Of a stretch of DNA of 39,248 nt, positions 16,527 to 25,315 are shown one piece after another; within the stretch, counting starts at the first letter, position 1; each line of letters starts with the position of its first letter. The notes under the pieces are model-generated. The model saw only the letters and a program-made list of their open reading frames with translations, searched no databases and had not been told where the DNA came from. Source of the stretch: UBA3774 sp045600025 (GTDB lineage: Bacteria > Bacillota > Clostridia > Lachnospirales > Lachnospiraceae); contig JAZRXC010000009.1 of assembly GCA_045600025.1 (NCBI GenBank), positions 1-39,248 on the forward strand, written 5' to 3'. The position numbers and the translations under genes were made by a program.

Positions 16527-16527
16527 T

Positions 16528-17877
16528 ATGAGCCAGTCGTTATTTCAAAAGTTTTACGACAATATAAAAAAGAATCAACTGATAGAGCAGAACGATCGAA
16601 TTGTTGCAGGCGTAAGCGGCGGAGCCGATTCGGTGTGTCTGCTTTTATTATTGAACGAGTTAAAAGACGCATACAATCTGGATTTATCCTGTATTCATAT
16701 TAATCATCAACTTAGAGGCGAGGAATCCGATGCAGATGAAGAATTTGTAAAAGAACTTGCAACGCGCCTCGAAATCTCTTTCAAATCATTTGCTGTTGAT
16801 GTAACGGCATATGCCGAAGAATCACATCGCTCAACCGAAGAAGCGGCCAGAGACCTGCGCTATGAGGTACTCAGACGCGAAGCTCACGGCGGCAAGATTG
16901 CAGTCGCACATAATAGTGACGATCAGGAGGAAACAATACTCCACAACGTGCTGCGCGGGAGCGGATTGAAAGGACTTGCCGGTATGAGCATGGCCGAGGG
17001 AGACATCATTCGCCCCCTGCTTGAGATTAGCCGAGCAGAGATAGAAGAATATCTCCGAAAAAAAGGACAGGCTTATCGCACAGACAGCACCAATTTATCC
17101 GATGATTACACCCGAAACAGAATCAGAAAAAATATTCTCCCTGCATTAAAAAGCGAGATAAACAAAAGCGCCGGAGAACATCTGCGCAAGCTTGCCGATG
17201 AGGCAAGACTTGCCGATGAGGAAATTACGTCAAGGGCATCAAAATACATTCCGGAAATTTCCGGAGGAGAGCTTCGGCTTACGCCAAAGGTATTTGCAGA
17301 CGAAAGTCTCGCAGTAAAAAGCCGCATATATTATCTTGCCATCGTAACCATTTGCCAAAGGGCAAGGGATATTTCCCGCGTGCATGTAGAAGACGTGATG
17401 GCGCTTGAGGATAAACAAAGCGGAAGCAGCGTGAATCTGCCGTACAAAGCGATGGCAGTAAAGGAATACGGAGAGATCATTTTAAGATTTTCCAAAGAGG
17501 ATGCTGCAGATACGGCAAATATGATTGATAAGCTGAACTTGGAGCTTTCGAAAGCCAAAGTGTTTAAGCACATTTCCGGGCAGAAAATCCCCGAAAAAGA
17601 ATACACGAAATGGTTTGATTGTGATAAAATAAAACAAGGTATTGCCTGGCGCGTAAGACAGCCGGGAGACTTCCTTATATTGGGTGGTGTCGGCAGGAAG
17701 ACGCTTAACAGATATATGATTGATGCAAAGATAGAGAGAGCAGTAAGAGATACGCTCCCTGTGCTTGCGGACGGCTCACATATACTGTGGGTTCCGGGGT
17801 ATCGCATATCAGAAGAATATAAAGTGGTTGAAGCTACTGAAAATATTATTGAAATAGGTTATGAGGAGTTTTTATGA
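16528..17877 (+). CDS. tilS: tRNA(Ile)-lysidine synthetase TilS
   Basis: TilS attaches lysine to C34 of the CAU-anticodon isoleucine tRNA, changing its decoding to AUA. The 449-residue product has the PP-loop ATPase motif SGGADS near residue 28-33, the 'HINHQLRGEESDADEEF' segment, 'AVAHNSDDQEETIL', and the long C-terminal TilS substrate-binding region ending '...WVPGYRISEEYKV'. It starts 1 base after divIC. In Bacillus spoIIE lies between these two; it is absent here. The end overlaps hpt by 4 bases (ATGA). Confidence 0.95.
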   Translation: MSQSLFQKFYDNIKKNQLIEQNDRIVAGVSGGADSVCLLLLLNELKDAYNLDLSCIHINHQLRGEESDADEEFVKELATRLEISFKSFAVDVTAYAEESHRSTEEAARDLRYEVLRREAHGGKIAVAHNSDDQEETILHNVLRGSGLKGLAGMSMAEGDIIRPLLEISRAEIEEYLRKKGQAYRTDSTNLSDDYTRNRIRKNILPALKSEINKSAGEHLRKLADEARLADEEITSRASKYIPEISGGELRLTPKVFADESLAVKSRIYYLAIVTICQRARDISRVHVEDVMALEDKQSGSSVNLPYKAMAVKEYGEIILRFSKEDAADTANMIDKLNLELSKAKVFKHISGQKIPEKEYTKWFDCDKIKQGIAWRVRQPGDFLILGGVGRKTLNRYMIDAKIERAVRDTLPVLADGSHILWVPGYRISEEYKVVEATENIIEIGYEEFL

Positions 17878-18407
17878 ACTACAGAATTGAAAAAGTCATT
17901 TCCGAGAAAGAAATATCAAAACGTGCCAAGGAAATCGCAGAGCAAATTAATAAAGATTACAAAGGCGAAGTCGTACATCTTGTCGGCATATTAAAGGGCA
18001 GTGTAATGTTCCTGTGCGAGATTTCAAAATACATTGCAGTCGATGTTACCATGGATTTTATGAGCTGCTCAAGTTATGGCGACGGCACGACCTCAAGCGG
18101 ACATGTAAAACTTCTCAAGGATCTTGATCAGTCAATCGAAGGTAAAAATGTAATAATCGTTGAAGACATCGTTGACACAGGCCATACCCTTAAATATCTC
18201 CTTAAGGTGCTTGCACTGCGTAAGCCGAAGTCATTAAAGGTATGCACGCTTCTTGATAAGCCTTCTCGCAGAGAAGTGAAGGGCCTTCCTATAGATTACA
18301 TCGGATTTGAAGTTGAAAATAAATTTATCGTAGGCTATGGCCTTGATTTTGAGCAGAAATACAGAAATCTCCCCTATGTCGGAGTTGTTGAATTTGAGGA
18401 AGAATAA
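17874..18407 (+). CDS. hpt: Hypoxanthine phosphoribosyltransferase
   Basis: A purine-salvage enzyme that makes IMP or GMP from hypoxanthine or guanine and PRPP. The PRPP-binding loop 'VIIVEDIVDTGHTL' is at about 94-107, and 'GILKGSVMF' and 'MDFMSCSSYG' are as in bacterial HPRT. 177 residues is the usual size. GAGGAG lies in the tilS tail, and the genes overlap by 4 bases. In Bacillus HprT can act with TilS to control ftsH, and the order tilS-hpt-ftsH is kept here. Confidence 0.95.
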   Translation: MNYRIEKVISEKEISKRAKEIAEQINKDYKGEVVHLVGILKGSVMFLCEISKYIAVDVTMDFMSCSSYGDGTTSSGHVKLLKDLDQSIEGKNVIIVEDIVDTGHTLKYLLKVLALRKPKSLKVCTLLDKPSRREVKGLPIDYIGFEVENKFIVGYGLDFEQKYRNLPYVGVVEFEEE

Positions 18408-20231
18408 ATGGCAGAAAAAAAGCAGCATGCCGTTCCGAGACTGGCACTTATAATAATTATTGCCCTGCTTGCGTACTGGGCAGTAACTACATTTGCCTCT
18501 AAGAATGGCGATTACAAAGTAACAAATGAACTTACATTTTTCAATCAGCTGGAGAATCACGCGGTAAAGCAAGTGGTTATTGAACAAAGCGAGGCTATTC
18601 CCACCGGTGTTGTCAGATATATACTGAACGATACCGAAGAAACCAAGTGTATGTTTAATACTACTGATACCAAAACTGCAGTAGCGCTTTGCAATGAGTG
18701 CGACTTTGCAAATTATCAGGTAGCGGAAGTTTATTCCGGAATAAGCGTAGACGGAGTTATATCAATAGTAACAACCATCATACTTGTTGTTATGATATTC
18801 CTTATGATGTCCAGAATGAGCGCGGCTGCCGGCGGCGGTGCACAGGCGATGGACTTCGTCAAGAACCGTGCGCAGATGATAAAGGACAGCAAGGTGCGCT
18901 TTAAGGATGTTGCAGGACTGCAGGAAGAAAAAGAAGATCTTTCCGAGCTTGTTGATTTTCTGAAAGACCCCAAGAAATATACTGAGATAGGCGCCAGAAT
19001 CCCCAAGGGAGTACTTCTTGTAGGCCCTCCCGGAACAGGTAAAACTTTGATGGCTAAGGCCATCGCGGGTGAAGCCGGCGTGCCCTTCTTCTCAATATCC
19101 GGTTCTGATTTCGTTGAGATGTTTGTCGGCGTAGGCGCATCACGAGTAAGAGAAATGTTTGCAGAGGCTAAGAAAAACAAGCCCTGCATAGTATTTATAG
19201 ATGAAATAGATGCGGTTGCAAGACGCCGTGGATCCGGTCTCGGTGGCGGACATGACGAGAGAGAGCAGACGCTGAACCAGCTCCTTGTAGAGATGGACGG
19301 CTTCGGCGAGAACTCCGGCATCATCGTTCTTGCGGCAACTAACCGTGTCGATATACTGGACCCCGCTATCATGCGTCCGGGACGTTTTGACAGAAAGGTT
19401 GCAGTTCAGAGACCTGATGTAAAGGCAAGAGAAGAAATACTCGGCGTGCATTCACGCAAGAAGAGCTTGCTCGATGACGTTGATCTTAAGAGACTTGCAC
19501 AGACTACAGCAGGATTCTCAGGTGCAGATCTTGAAAACTTATTAAATGAAGCAGCGATAATCGCAGCTAAAGATAATCGCGGAGCTATATCAAACGCCGA
19601 CGTTGAACGTGCCTTTATCAAAGTCGGAATCGGCGCAGAAAAGAAGAGCAGAGTTGTATCCGATAAAGAAAAGAAGGTTGTGGCTTATCACGAGTCCGGC
19701 CACGCACTTTTATTCCACCTGCTTCCCGATATGGGGCCGGTACACACCGTATCAATTATTCCGACAGGCCCCGGCGCCGCAGGCTACACTATGCCGCTTC
19801 CTGAAAAGGATGAGCAGCTTGTCACTAAGAGCGAGCTTCTTCAACACATCATGGTTGATATGGGCGGTCGCTTAGCCGAGCAGATGGTATTCGGAGATAT
19901 TACGACAGGAGCATCTCAGGATATCAAGCAGGCGACGGGCATAGCTCATGACATGGTTACAAAATACGGTATGTCTGAGAAAATCGGATTTATCAATTGC
20001 GGAGATGAGGATGAAGTATTCATAGGCCGCGACTATGGTAAGACTCATGGCTATTCAGAAGACCTTGCGAAGCTTATCGACCAGGAAGTTCGCAGTATCA
20101 TAGAAGATTGCGAGAAGAAAGCAAAGAAGATTCTCGAGGACAATCGCGACAAGTTAGATGCCTGCGCGGCGCTTCTCCTAGAGAAGGAAAAGATCAACCA
20201 GGCAGAGTTCGAGGCACTTTGGGCAGAGTAA
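18408..20231 (+). CDS. ftsH: ATP-dependent zinc metalloprotease FtsH
   Basis: A membrane-bound hexameric AAA+ protease of 607 residues. Order: membrane helix 1 (about 11-28), short extracytoplasmic domain (about 29-110), membrane helix 2 (about 111-132), AAA+ module with Walker A GPPGTGKT (about 204-211) and Walker B 'CIVFIDEIDA', SRH 'RPGRFDRKV', then the peptidase domain with zinc motif HESGH (about 427-431) and the third ligand region 'DIKQATGIAHDMV'. All catalytic residues are present. The ATG abuts the hpt stop. Confidence 0.97.
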   Translation: MAEKKQHAVPRLALIIIIALLAYWAVTTFASKNGDYKVTNELTFFNQLENHAVKQVVIEQSEAIPTGVVRYILNDTEETKCMFNTTDTKTAVALCNECDFANYQVAEVYSGISVDGVISIVTTIILVVMIFLMMSRMSAAAGGGAQAMDFVKNRAQMIKDSKVRFKDVAGLQEEKEDLSELVDFLKDPKKYTEIGARIPKGVLLVGPPGTGKTLMAKAIAGEAGVPFFSISGSDFVEMFVGVGASRVREMFAEAKKNKPCIVFIDEIDAVARRRGSGLGGGHDEREQTLNQLLVEMDGFGENSGIIVLAATNRVDILDPAIMRPGRFDRKVAVQRPDVKAREEILGVHSRKKSLLDDVDLKRLAQTTAGFSGADLENLLNEAAIIAAKDNRGAISNADVERAFIKVGIGAEKKSRVVSDKEKKVVAYHESGHALLFHLLPDMGPVHTVSIIPTGPGAAGYTMPLPEKDEQLVTKSELLQHIMVDMGGRLAEQMVFGDITTGASQDIKQATGIAHDMVTKYGMSEKIGFINCGDEDEVFIGRDYGKTHGYSEDLAKLIDQEVRSIIEDCEKKAKKILEDNRDKLDACAALLLEKEKINQAEFEALWAE

Positions 20232-20232
20232 T

Positions 20233-21777
20233 ATGATTCCTGATTGGGCAAAAGGTGCCGTATTCTATCAGATATTTCCGGATCGCTTTATGAACGGCGA
20301 CGAGGGAAATGACGTGCAAACCGGCGAATACAGTTACGCGCTGGTGGGAGAGGTTATACGCGTATCAGATTGGAACGAGCCGCTTCAAAGCCCTGATATT
20401 CACAGGTTTTACGGTGGGGATCTCGAAGGAGTGCGCACAAAGCTTACGTATCTGCGCGAGCTCGGAATCGATGCGATATTATTTAACCCGATATTTACAT
20501 CTCCTTCCAATCACAAATATGATACGGAAGACTATGACAATATTGATCCGCATTTAGCCTCTACGCAATTTGGCACAGAGCAGAGCCTTTCGGCAAACGA
20601 GTATTTTGCGAAGTTTGTCGAATATGCGCACGAGTGCGGAATTCGCGTAATACTGGACGGCGTATTCAATCACTGCGGCGCTACCTGCAAGTGGCTGACA
20701 GATCCTGATAAGCAGAACTTCTTTGCAAAAAGTGAGGACGGCGGCTATGAATACTGGTGGAACGTGCAGACGCTTCCTAAACTCAACTATGATGAGTGCG
20801 ACGAACTATGGGACGAAATAATCCGCATAGGTCGTAAATGGGTTTCACCGCCCTTTAACTGCGACGGATGGCGTCTTGATGTGGCGCCGGAGCTCGCGCA
20901 TACACCCAAAACAAATCACCTCTTCTGGGAACGCTTTACAAAAGAAGTGAAGGAAGCGAACCCGGAGGCGTTTATTTTTGCCGAAATTTACGATGACCCG
21001 AAGCCGTGGCTTACCTCCGGCGAGTGGGACAGCGTCATGAATTACAGGGGCTTCTTTGATCCCGTATCCTCATTTTTCACAGGGATGGAAAAGCATAGCG
21101 ATGTGAAGGTGGGCGGAGCAGGTGATGCAAAAACATTTGCAAAAAGGCTTCTTGCAGGACTTGAAAGCTTTCCGGGAGATGGCGTACTTACCGCAATCAA
21201 CCAGCTCGACAATCATGACCATTCAAGATTCCTAACCAGAACCGGCGGACATGTAGGACGCATAGAGACGGCAGGCAGCGGCTCCGCGTCCGAGGATGTG
21301 AATTTTGACATACTTCGTCAGGCGGTTACATTTCAGATGACATGGCCGGGCGCGCCGACACTCTATTACGGCGACGAAACCGGCGTGTGCGGTTGGACGG
21401 ACCCCGACAGCAGAAGAACATTTCCCTGGAACAATCGAAATCTTGAGCTTGAAGATTTCTACAAACACATAATAAGCATTCACAAGGAAAGCAGCGCATT
21501 AAAATACGGCAGCGCTTCCGTGCTTGCGGCAGAGGGCGGAATATTTGCCTATGCCAGAAATTATGAAGATGAGACAGTCATAACTATCCTCAACAGAGAG
21601 GAATGCGAAAGAGAAATTAAAATACCGCTGGCGCCGCTTTGCGTAGCGAAAAGCGTGACAAGACTGATCAAGACCGGCCACGGTAAATATAATGTCGGCA
21701 GAAAAAAGATTGATATAACAGACGGAACACTGACTGTCACGCTGCCCGAATATGGCGCGGCAGTATATCGCATTTAA
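20233..21777 (+). CDS. Glycoside hydrolase family 13 (cyclomaltodextrinase/neopullulanase-like), cytoplasmic
   Basis: The 514-residue alpha-amylase-family enzyme starts directly at the barrel ('GAVFYQIFPDRFMNGD'), with no signal peptide and no N-terminal CBM34 module. The four GH13 regions are visible: DGVFNH (about 142), GWRLDVAPE with the nucleophile Asp (about 217), FAEIYDD with the acid/base Glu (about 250), and LDNHDHSRF (about 326). The nearest style is maltodextrin- or cyclodextrin-degrading enzymes acting on imported oligosaccharides; exact specificity is not readable. It begins 1 base after ftsH with only a weak ribosome site, so it is probably co-transcribed with ftsH, an unusual partner. 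No sugar transporter is nearby. Confidence 0.88.
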   Translation: MIPDWAKGAVFYQIFPDRFMNGDEGNDVQTGEYSYALVGEVIRVSDWNEPLQSPDIHRFYGGDLEGVRTKLTYLRELGIDAILFNPIFTSPSNHKYDTEDYDNIDPHLASTQFGTEQSLSANEYFAKFVEYAHECGIRVILDGVFNHCGATCKWLTDPDKQNFFAKSEDGGYEYWWNVQTLPKLNYDECDELWDEIIRIGRKWVSPPFNCDGWRLDVAPELAHTPKTNHLFWERFTKEVKEANPEAFIFAEIYDDPKPWLTSGEWDSVMNYRGFFDPVSSFFTGMEKHSDVKVGGAGDAKTFAKRLLAGLESFPGDGVLTAINQLDNHDHSRFLTRTGGHVGRIETAGSGSASEDVNFDILRQAVTFQMTWPGAPTLYYGDETGVCGWTDPDSRRTFPWNNRNLELEDFYKHIISIHKESSALKYGSASVLAAEGGIFAYARNYEDETVITILNREECEREIKIPLAPLCVAKSVTRLIKTGHGKYNVGRKKIDITDGTLTVTLPEYGAAVYRI

Positions 21778-21812
21778 TCAGAAAAAAAGTCACCTAAAAG
21801 GAAGGTAATATA

Positions 21813-23645
21813 ATGGCTGAAAGAGAAAACATCAGAAACATTGCAATCATCGCCCACGTTGATCACGGCAAGACAACTCTTGTGGACGAACTCTTAAAAC
21901 AGAGCGGCGTATTCCGCGAAAATCAGGAAGTTGCAACTCGCGTTATGGACTCAAATGATATTGAGCGTGAGCGCGGAATAACGATTCTTTCCAAAAACAC
22001 GGCAGTTCATTACGGCAAAACAAAAATTAATATTGTAGACACTCCCGGACATGCGGACTTCGGCGGCGAGGTTGAGCGCGTGCTTAAGATGGTAGATGGC
22101 GTTATCCTCGTGGTAGACGCTTTTGAAGGTCCTATGCCCCAGACCAAATTCGTGCTTAAAAAAGCGCTCGAGCTTGACCTTGACGTAATCGTCTGCATTA
22201 ATAAAGTCGATCGTCCCGAGGCGCGCCCGCTTGCAGTTATTGATGAAGTTCTTGAGCTTCTTATGGAGCTTGACGCAAATGACAAACAGCTCGATTGCCC
22301 GTTTGTATTTGCCTCAGCCAAGGCCGGCTGGGCAGCTCTTGACCTTGATGACGAGCGCGTAAATATGAAGCCTCTATTTGAGACTATTCTTAAGTACATC
22401 CCCGCTCCGCAAGGCGACGAGAATGCTCCCACACAGGTGCTTATAAGCACAATCGATTACAATGAATACGTAGGCCGCATCGGTGTAGGCCGTATTGATA
22501 ACGGAGAAATGCATGTCAATCAGGAAGTTGTAATCGTAAATGCTCACGACGAGAATATGTTTAAGAAGGTTAAAGTCAGCAAGCTCTATGAGTTTGACGG
22601 ACTAAATAAGGTCGATGTTGCAAGCGCCGGAGTCGGTTCAATAGTTGCTATATCCGGCATAGCTGACATTCACATCGGTGATACGCTATGCGCACCCGAA
22701 AATCCCGCCCCGATTCCTTTCCAGAAGATTTCCGAGCCTACGCTTGCTATGACATTTAATGTAAACGATTCTCCCTTCGCCGGGCAGGAGGGCAAATATG
22801 TCACCTCCCGTCATCTGCGCGACAGACTTATGCGTGAGCTCAACACTGACGTAAGTCTGCGGGTTGAAGAGCTGTCACCGGATAGCTTCAGAGTAAGCGG
22901 AAGAGGAGAACTTCATCTTTCGGTGCTTATTGAAAATATGCGCCGCGAAGGATTTGAATTTGCAGTCAGCAAGGCTGAGGTTATCTACAAACAGGATGAA
23001 AACGGCAAGCGCCTTGAGCCTATTGAACACGTATATATTGATACGCCCGATGAATTTACCGGAGTTGTTATAGAAAAGCTTTCTGCTCGCAAGGGAGAAC
23101 TGCTTAACATGAGACCTTCAGGAACAGGATATACAAGAACTGAGTTTTCTATTCCTTCCCGCGGACTTATCGGATACAGAGACGAGTTCCTGACAGATAC
23201 TAAGGGAAACGGAATCATGAACCAGCTCTTTGACGGATACGGCCCTTACCGCGGAGATATTCAGTACCGCAACATGGGTTCACTCATAGCATTTGAAACC
23301 GGTGAGGCAGTAGCTTACGGCATCTTCAATGCTCAGGACCGCGGACTTATGTTTGTATCACCGGGTGATCGCGTATACGCCGGAATGATAGTAGGACAGA
23401 ACCCCAAGAACCTTGATATCGAAGTTAACGTATGTAAGAAAAAGCAGCTCACCAATACCCGTGCGTCAGGCTCTGACGAAGCGCTTAAACTTGTGCCGCC
23501 TAAGAAGATGAGCCTTGAACAGTGTATGGAGTTTATCGACGCGGACGAGCTTCTCGAAGTTACACCGCTGACGCTTCGCATTCGTAAAAAAATACTTGAC
23601 CCTACTCTCAGAAAACGCGATATGATCAGGAGACAGAGCAATTGA
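21813..23645 (+). CDS. typA: Ribosome-associated GTPase TypA/BipA
   Basis: A 610-residue translational GTPase related to EF-G that helps 50S assembly, especially at low temperature. G motifs are intact: AHVDHGKTTL (G1), the RGITI switch, DTPGHADFGGEV (G3), NKVDRPEAR (G4) and SAKAG (G5). Domain II, domain III, domain V and the BipA-specific C-terminal domain ('RGLMFVSPGDRVYAGMIVG') follow. An AAGGAAGG site lies just upstream of the ATG. The last bases overlap the TTG start of the next gene. Confidence 0.97.
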   Translation: MAERENIRNIAIIAHVDHGKTTLVDELLKQSGVFRENQEVATRVMDSNDIERERGITILSKNTAVHYGKTKINIVDTPGHADFGGEVERVLKMVDGVILVVDAFEGPMPQTKFVLKKALELDLDVIVCINKVDRPEARPLAVIDEVLELLMELDANDKQLDCPFVFASAKAGWAALDLDDERVNMKPLFETILKYIPAPQGDENAPTQVLISTIDYNEYVGRIGVGRIDNGEMHVNQEVVIVNAHDENMFKKVKVSKLYEFDGLNKVDVASAGVGSIVAISGIADIHIGDTLCAPENPAPIPFQKISEPTLAMTFNVNDSPFAGQEGKYVTSRHLRDRLMRELNTDVSLRVEELSPDSFRVSGRGELHLSVLIENMRREGFEFAVSKAEVIYKQDENGKRLEPIEHVYIDTPDEFTGVVIEKLSARKGELLNMRPSGTGYTRTEFSIPSRGLIGYRDEFLTDTKGNGIMNQLFDGYGPYRGDIQYRNMGSLIAFETGEAVAYGIFNAQDRGLMFVSPGDRVYAGMIVGQNPKNLDIEVNVCKKKQLTNTRASGSDEALKLVPPKKMSLEQCMEFIDADELLEVTPLTLRIRKKILDPTLRKRDMIRRQSN

Positions 23646-24109
23646 TTTTCAAATATCTTTGGGTATTTATAATATCTATGGTTCCGATAGTTGAACTGCG
23701 TGGTGCCATTCCGGTCGGAGTCGGAATGGGGCTTCCGCTTGTACCTACGTACATCACGGCAATTATCGGAAATATGCTCCCCGTCCCGATTATTTACCTA
23801 TTTGCCCGCAAGGTGCTCGAGTGGGGAAAGGACAAAAAGCTTACGGGGAAATTCTTTACCTGGATTCTGAAAAAAGGTGATGCAGCGGGAGAGAAGATCC
23901 TGAAAAATGCGAAGGCGGGGACATTTATCGCACTTATGATTTTTGTTGCGATACCGCTACCCGGCACAGGTGCCTGGACAGGGACGCTCGCCGCCAGTAT
24001 CCTTCACATAGATTTCAAGAAAAGTGTCTTAGCAGTTATGCTCGGCGTCCTTACAGCCGGAGTTATCATGCTCCTTATCAGCGCCGGAGTATTTTCATTC
24101 ATTAACTGA
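23642..24109 (+). CDS. Small multi-drug export family membrane protein (COG2426-like)
   Basis: A 155-residue protein with about four or five membrane segments, the family's hallmark start 'SMVPIVELRGAIPVGVGMG' and the 'FVAIPLPGTGAWTGTLAAS' repeat. The two Pro-Gly-rich re-entrant stretches recall the DedA/VTT-like fold. The family name rests on weak historic evidence, so no drug-export role should be assumed. The start is TTG at 23642, overlapping the typA stop, with CAGGAGA about 10 bases upstream; no ATG is available before the conserved start. Its stop overlaps azlC (TGATG). Confidence 0.86.
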   Translation: MIFKYLWVFIISMVPIVELRGAIPVGVGMGLPLVPTYITAIIGNMLPVPIIYLFARKVLEWGKDKKLTGKFFTWILKKGDAAGEKILKNAKAGTFIALMIFVAIPLPGTGAWTGTLAASILHIDFKKSVLAVMLGVLTAGVIMLLISAGVFSFIN

Positions 24110-24831
24110 TGCGAGTAAAAGATTCCTATTTAGCAGGATTAAAAGACGGAATACCGATTTTCCTGGGATACGTTACAGTATCCCTTACTTTTGGTATGCG
24201 CATATGCATGCAGGGATTTCCGGTGTGGCTCGCAGGCTTAGTTTCAGCGACCAATCTTACAAGCGCAGGACAATTTGCCGCCACCAACCTTATGCTGCAG
24301 CATGCACCTATTATAGAAATAGCAACAGTTACATTGGTAATAAACATGCGCTATTTTTTGATGTCCATAGCGCTGTCGCAGAAATTCATTCCCGATTATA
24401 AGCTTCACCACAGACTGCTTACGGCGCACGGCGTGACGGATGAAATATTTGCGCTCGCGGTAAGCCGTCCCGCCTTTATAGCACCGCAGTATATGTACGG
24501 ACTTATTACCATGCCGCTGATCGGATGGACTCTCGGAACCGTACTAGGTGGTATATTTACTCAGATTCTTCCGCAATCTATAGTCAGTGCAATGGGCATA
24601 GCACTTTACGCTATGTTTATAGCTATTATCATTCCGCCTGCGCTGAAAAATAAAGCCATAGCGATTACCGTGGTGGCTGCAACACTGCTCTCCGTCCTGA
24701 TGACTTACATAAGCTTCTTCTCCGGTATATCGGAAGGCTGGAGAATCATTATCATTGCAATACTTGTTCCGGCAGTGGTAGCATTTTTCTTCCCGGTAAA
24801 AGACGAAGAGGAGGTGGCGCCAAATGACTGA
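24109..24831 (+). CDS. azlC: AzlC-family branched-chain amino acid exporter, large subunit
   Basis: A 240-residue integral membrane protein. The family signature is present at the start: 'GLKDGIPIFLGYVTVSLTFG', and 'TLVINMRYFLMSIALS' with 'HHRLLTAHGVTDE' follows. AzlC pairs with the small AzlD to export branched-chain amino acids or analogues (shown for azaleucine in Bacillus and for BrnFE). The ATG overlaps the preceding stop, and the 3' end overlaps azlD by 8 bases, as usual for the pair. Confidence 0.93.
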   Translation: MRVKDSYLAGLKDGIPIFLGYVTVSLTFGMRICMQGFPVWLAGLVSATNLTSAGQFAATNLMLQHAPIIEIATVTLVINMRYFLMSIALSQKFIPDYKLHHRLLTAHGVTDEIFALAVSRPAFIAPQYMYGLITMPLIGWTLGTVLGGIFTQILPQSIVSAMGIALYAMFIAIIIPPALKNKAIAITVVAATLLSVLMTYISFFSGISEGWRIIIIAILVPAVVAFFFPVKDEEEVAPND

Positions 24832-25138
24832 TACTCAGTACATCGCCCTTTCGATAATCGTCATGGTAGTTATTACGTATCTTATTCGTATGCTGCCGCT
24901 GGTGATTTTCCGCAAAAAAATAAAGAGCAGATATATCCGCTCCTTCCTGTTTTACGTTCCTTATGCGGTACTTGCCGCTATGACATTTCCGGCTATTTTT
25001 GCCGCTACGGGCAGCACGGTTACGGCTGTGGTCGGCACGATGGTTGCCCTGATACTTTCTTTCCTTTCAAGAACTCCGATGATAATTATCGTTATCGGTT
25101 CTGCGCTTGCGGCGTTCCTGGCAGGATTTATCTTTTAA
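24824..25138 (+). CDS. azlD: AzlD-family small subunit of the branched-chain amino acid exporter
   Basis: A 104-residue hydrophobic protein with about three or four membrane helices and the family start 'LSIIVMVVITYLIRMLPLVIF', followed by 'RSFLFYVPYAVLAAMTFPAIF'. It overlaps azlC by 8 bases with a GAGGTGG ribosome site within azlC. The stop at 25136-25138 directly abuts the stop of the convergent micro-protein gene, so no room is left for a separate terminator. Confidence 0.93.
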   Translation: MTDTQYIALSIIVMVVITYLIRMLPLVIFRKKIKSRYIRSFLFYVPYAVLAAMTFPAIFAATGSTVTAVVGTMVALILSFLSRTPMIIIVIGSALAAFLAGFIF

Positions 25139-25315
25139 TTATATCTGATGCCGTACTACGGCATACTCATCCCCATTTCGGTAATAGGGACATTTCCCAT
25201 AAGTATCAATGCCCGCAATTATGCGGGCATAGTCATCTTCATCCATATCCATAGTGCAGTAGTAGCACTCGTCGTCTTCGTCGTATGCAAAGTATGCACA
25301 GGTATCACAGGGCAT
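25139..25315 (-). CDS. DUF6472-like cysteine-rich micro-protein, 58 residues
   Basis: The frame starts at an ATG sharing one base with the stop of the acyltransferase gene upstream (TAATG) and ends at 25139, next to the azlD stop. The product starts MPCDTCAYFAYDEDDECYYC and continues with an acidic 'MDMDEDDYARI' and a 'KCPYYRNGDEY' segment. Five cysteines in a CxxC, CxxC, C pattern suggest a metal site. It resembles the short Clostridia proteins catalogued as DUF6472, from memory only. Translational coupling suggests it works with the acyltransferase. The + strand of this gene holds two hairpins that may end azlCD transcripts. Confidence 0.83.
   Translation of the reverse strand: MPCDTCAYFAYDEDDECYYCTMDMDEDDYARIIAGIDTYGKCPYYRNGDEYAVVRHQI
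25148..25164 (+). terminator. Hairpin just after azlD, inside the micro-protein gene
   Basis: ATGCCGT-ACT-ACGGCAT lies 10 bases past the azlD stop. There is no T-run, so it could be an mRNA 3' end stabiliser rather than a terminator. Confidence 0.35.
25209..25230 (+). terminator. GC-rich hairpin after azlD, inside the micro-protein gene
   Basis: ATGCCCGC (25209-25216), a 6-base loop and GCGGGCAT (25223-25230). It is stable but lacks a T-run and overlaps codons for ARIIAG on the other strand, so it may be partly a coding coincidence. Confidence 0.3.

Noticed and set aside
23642..24109. Drug-efflux function for the small membrane protein
   Set aside because: The family name is historical; the sequence alone gives no evidence of export.
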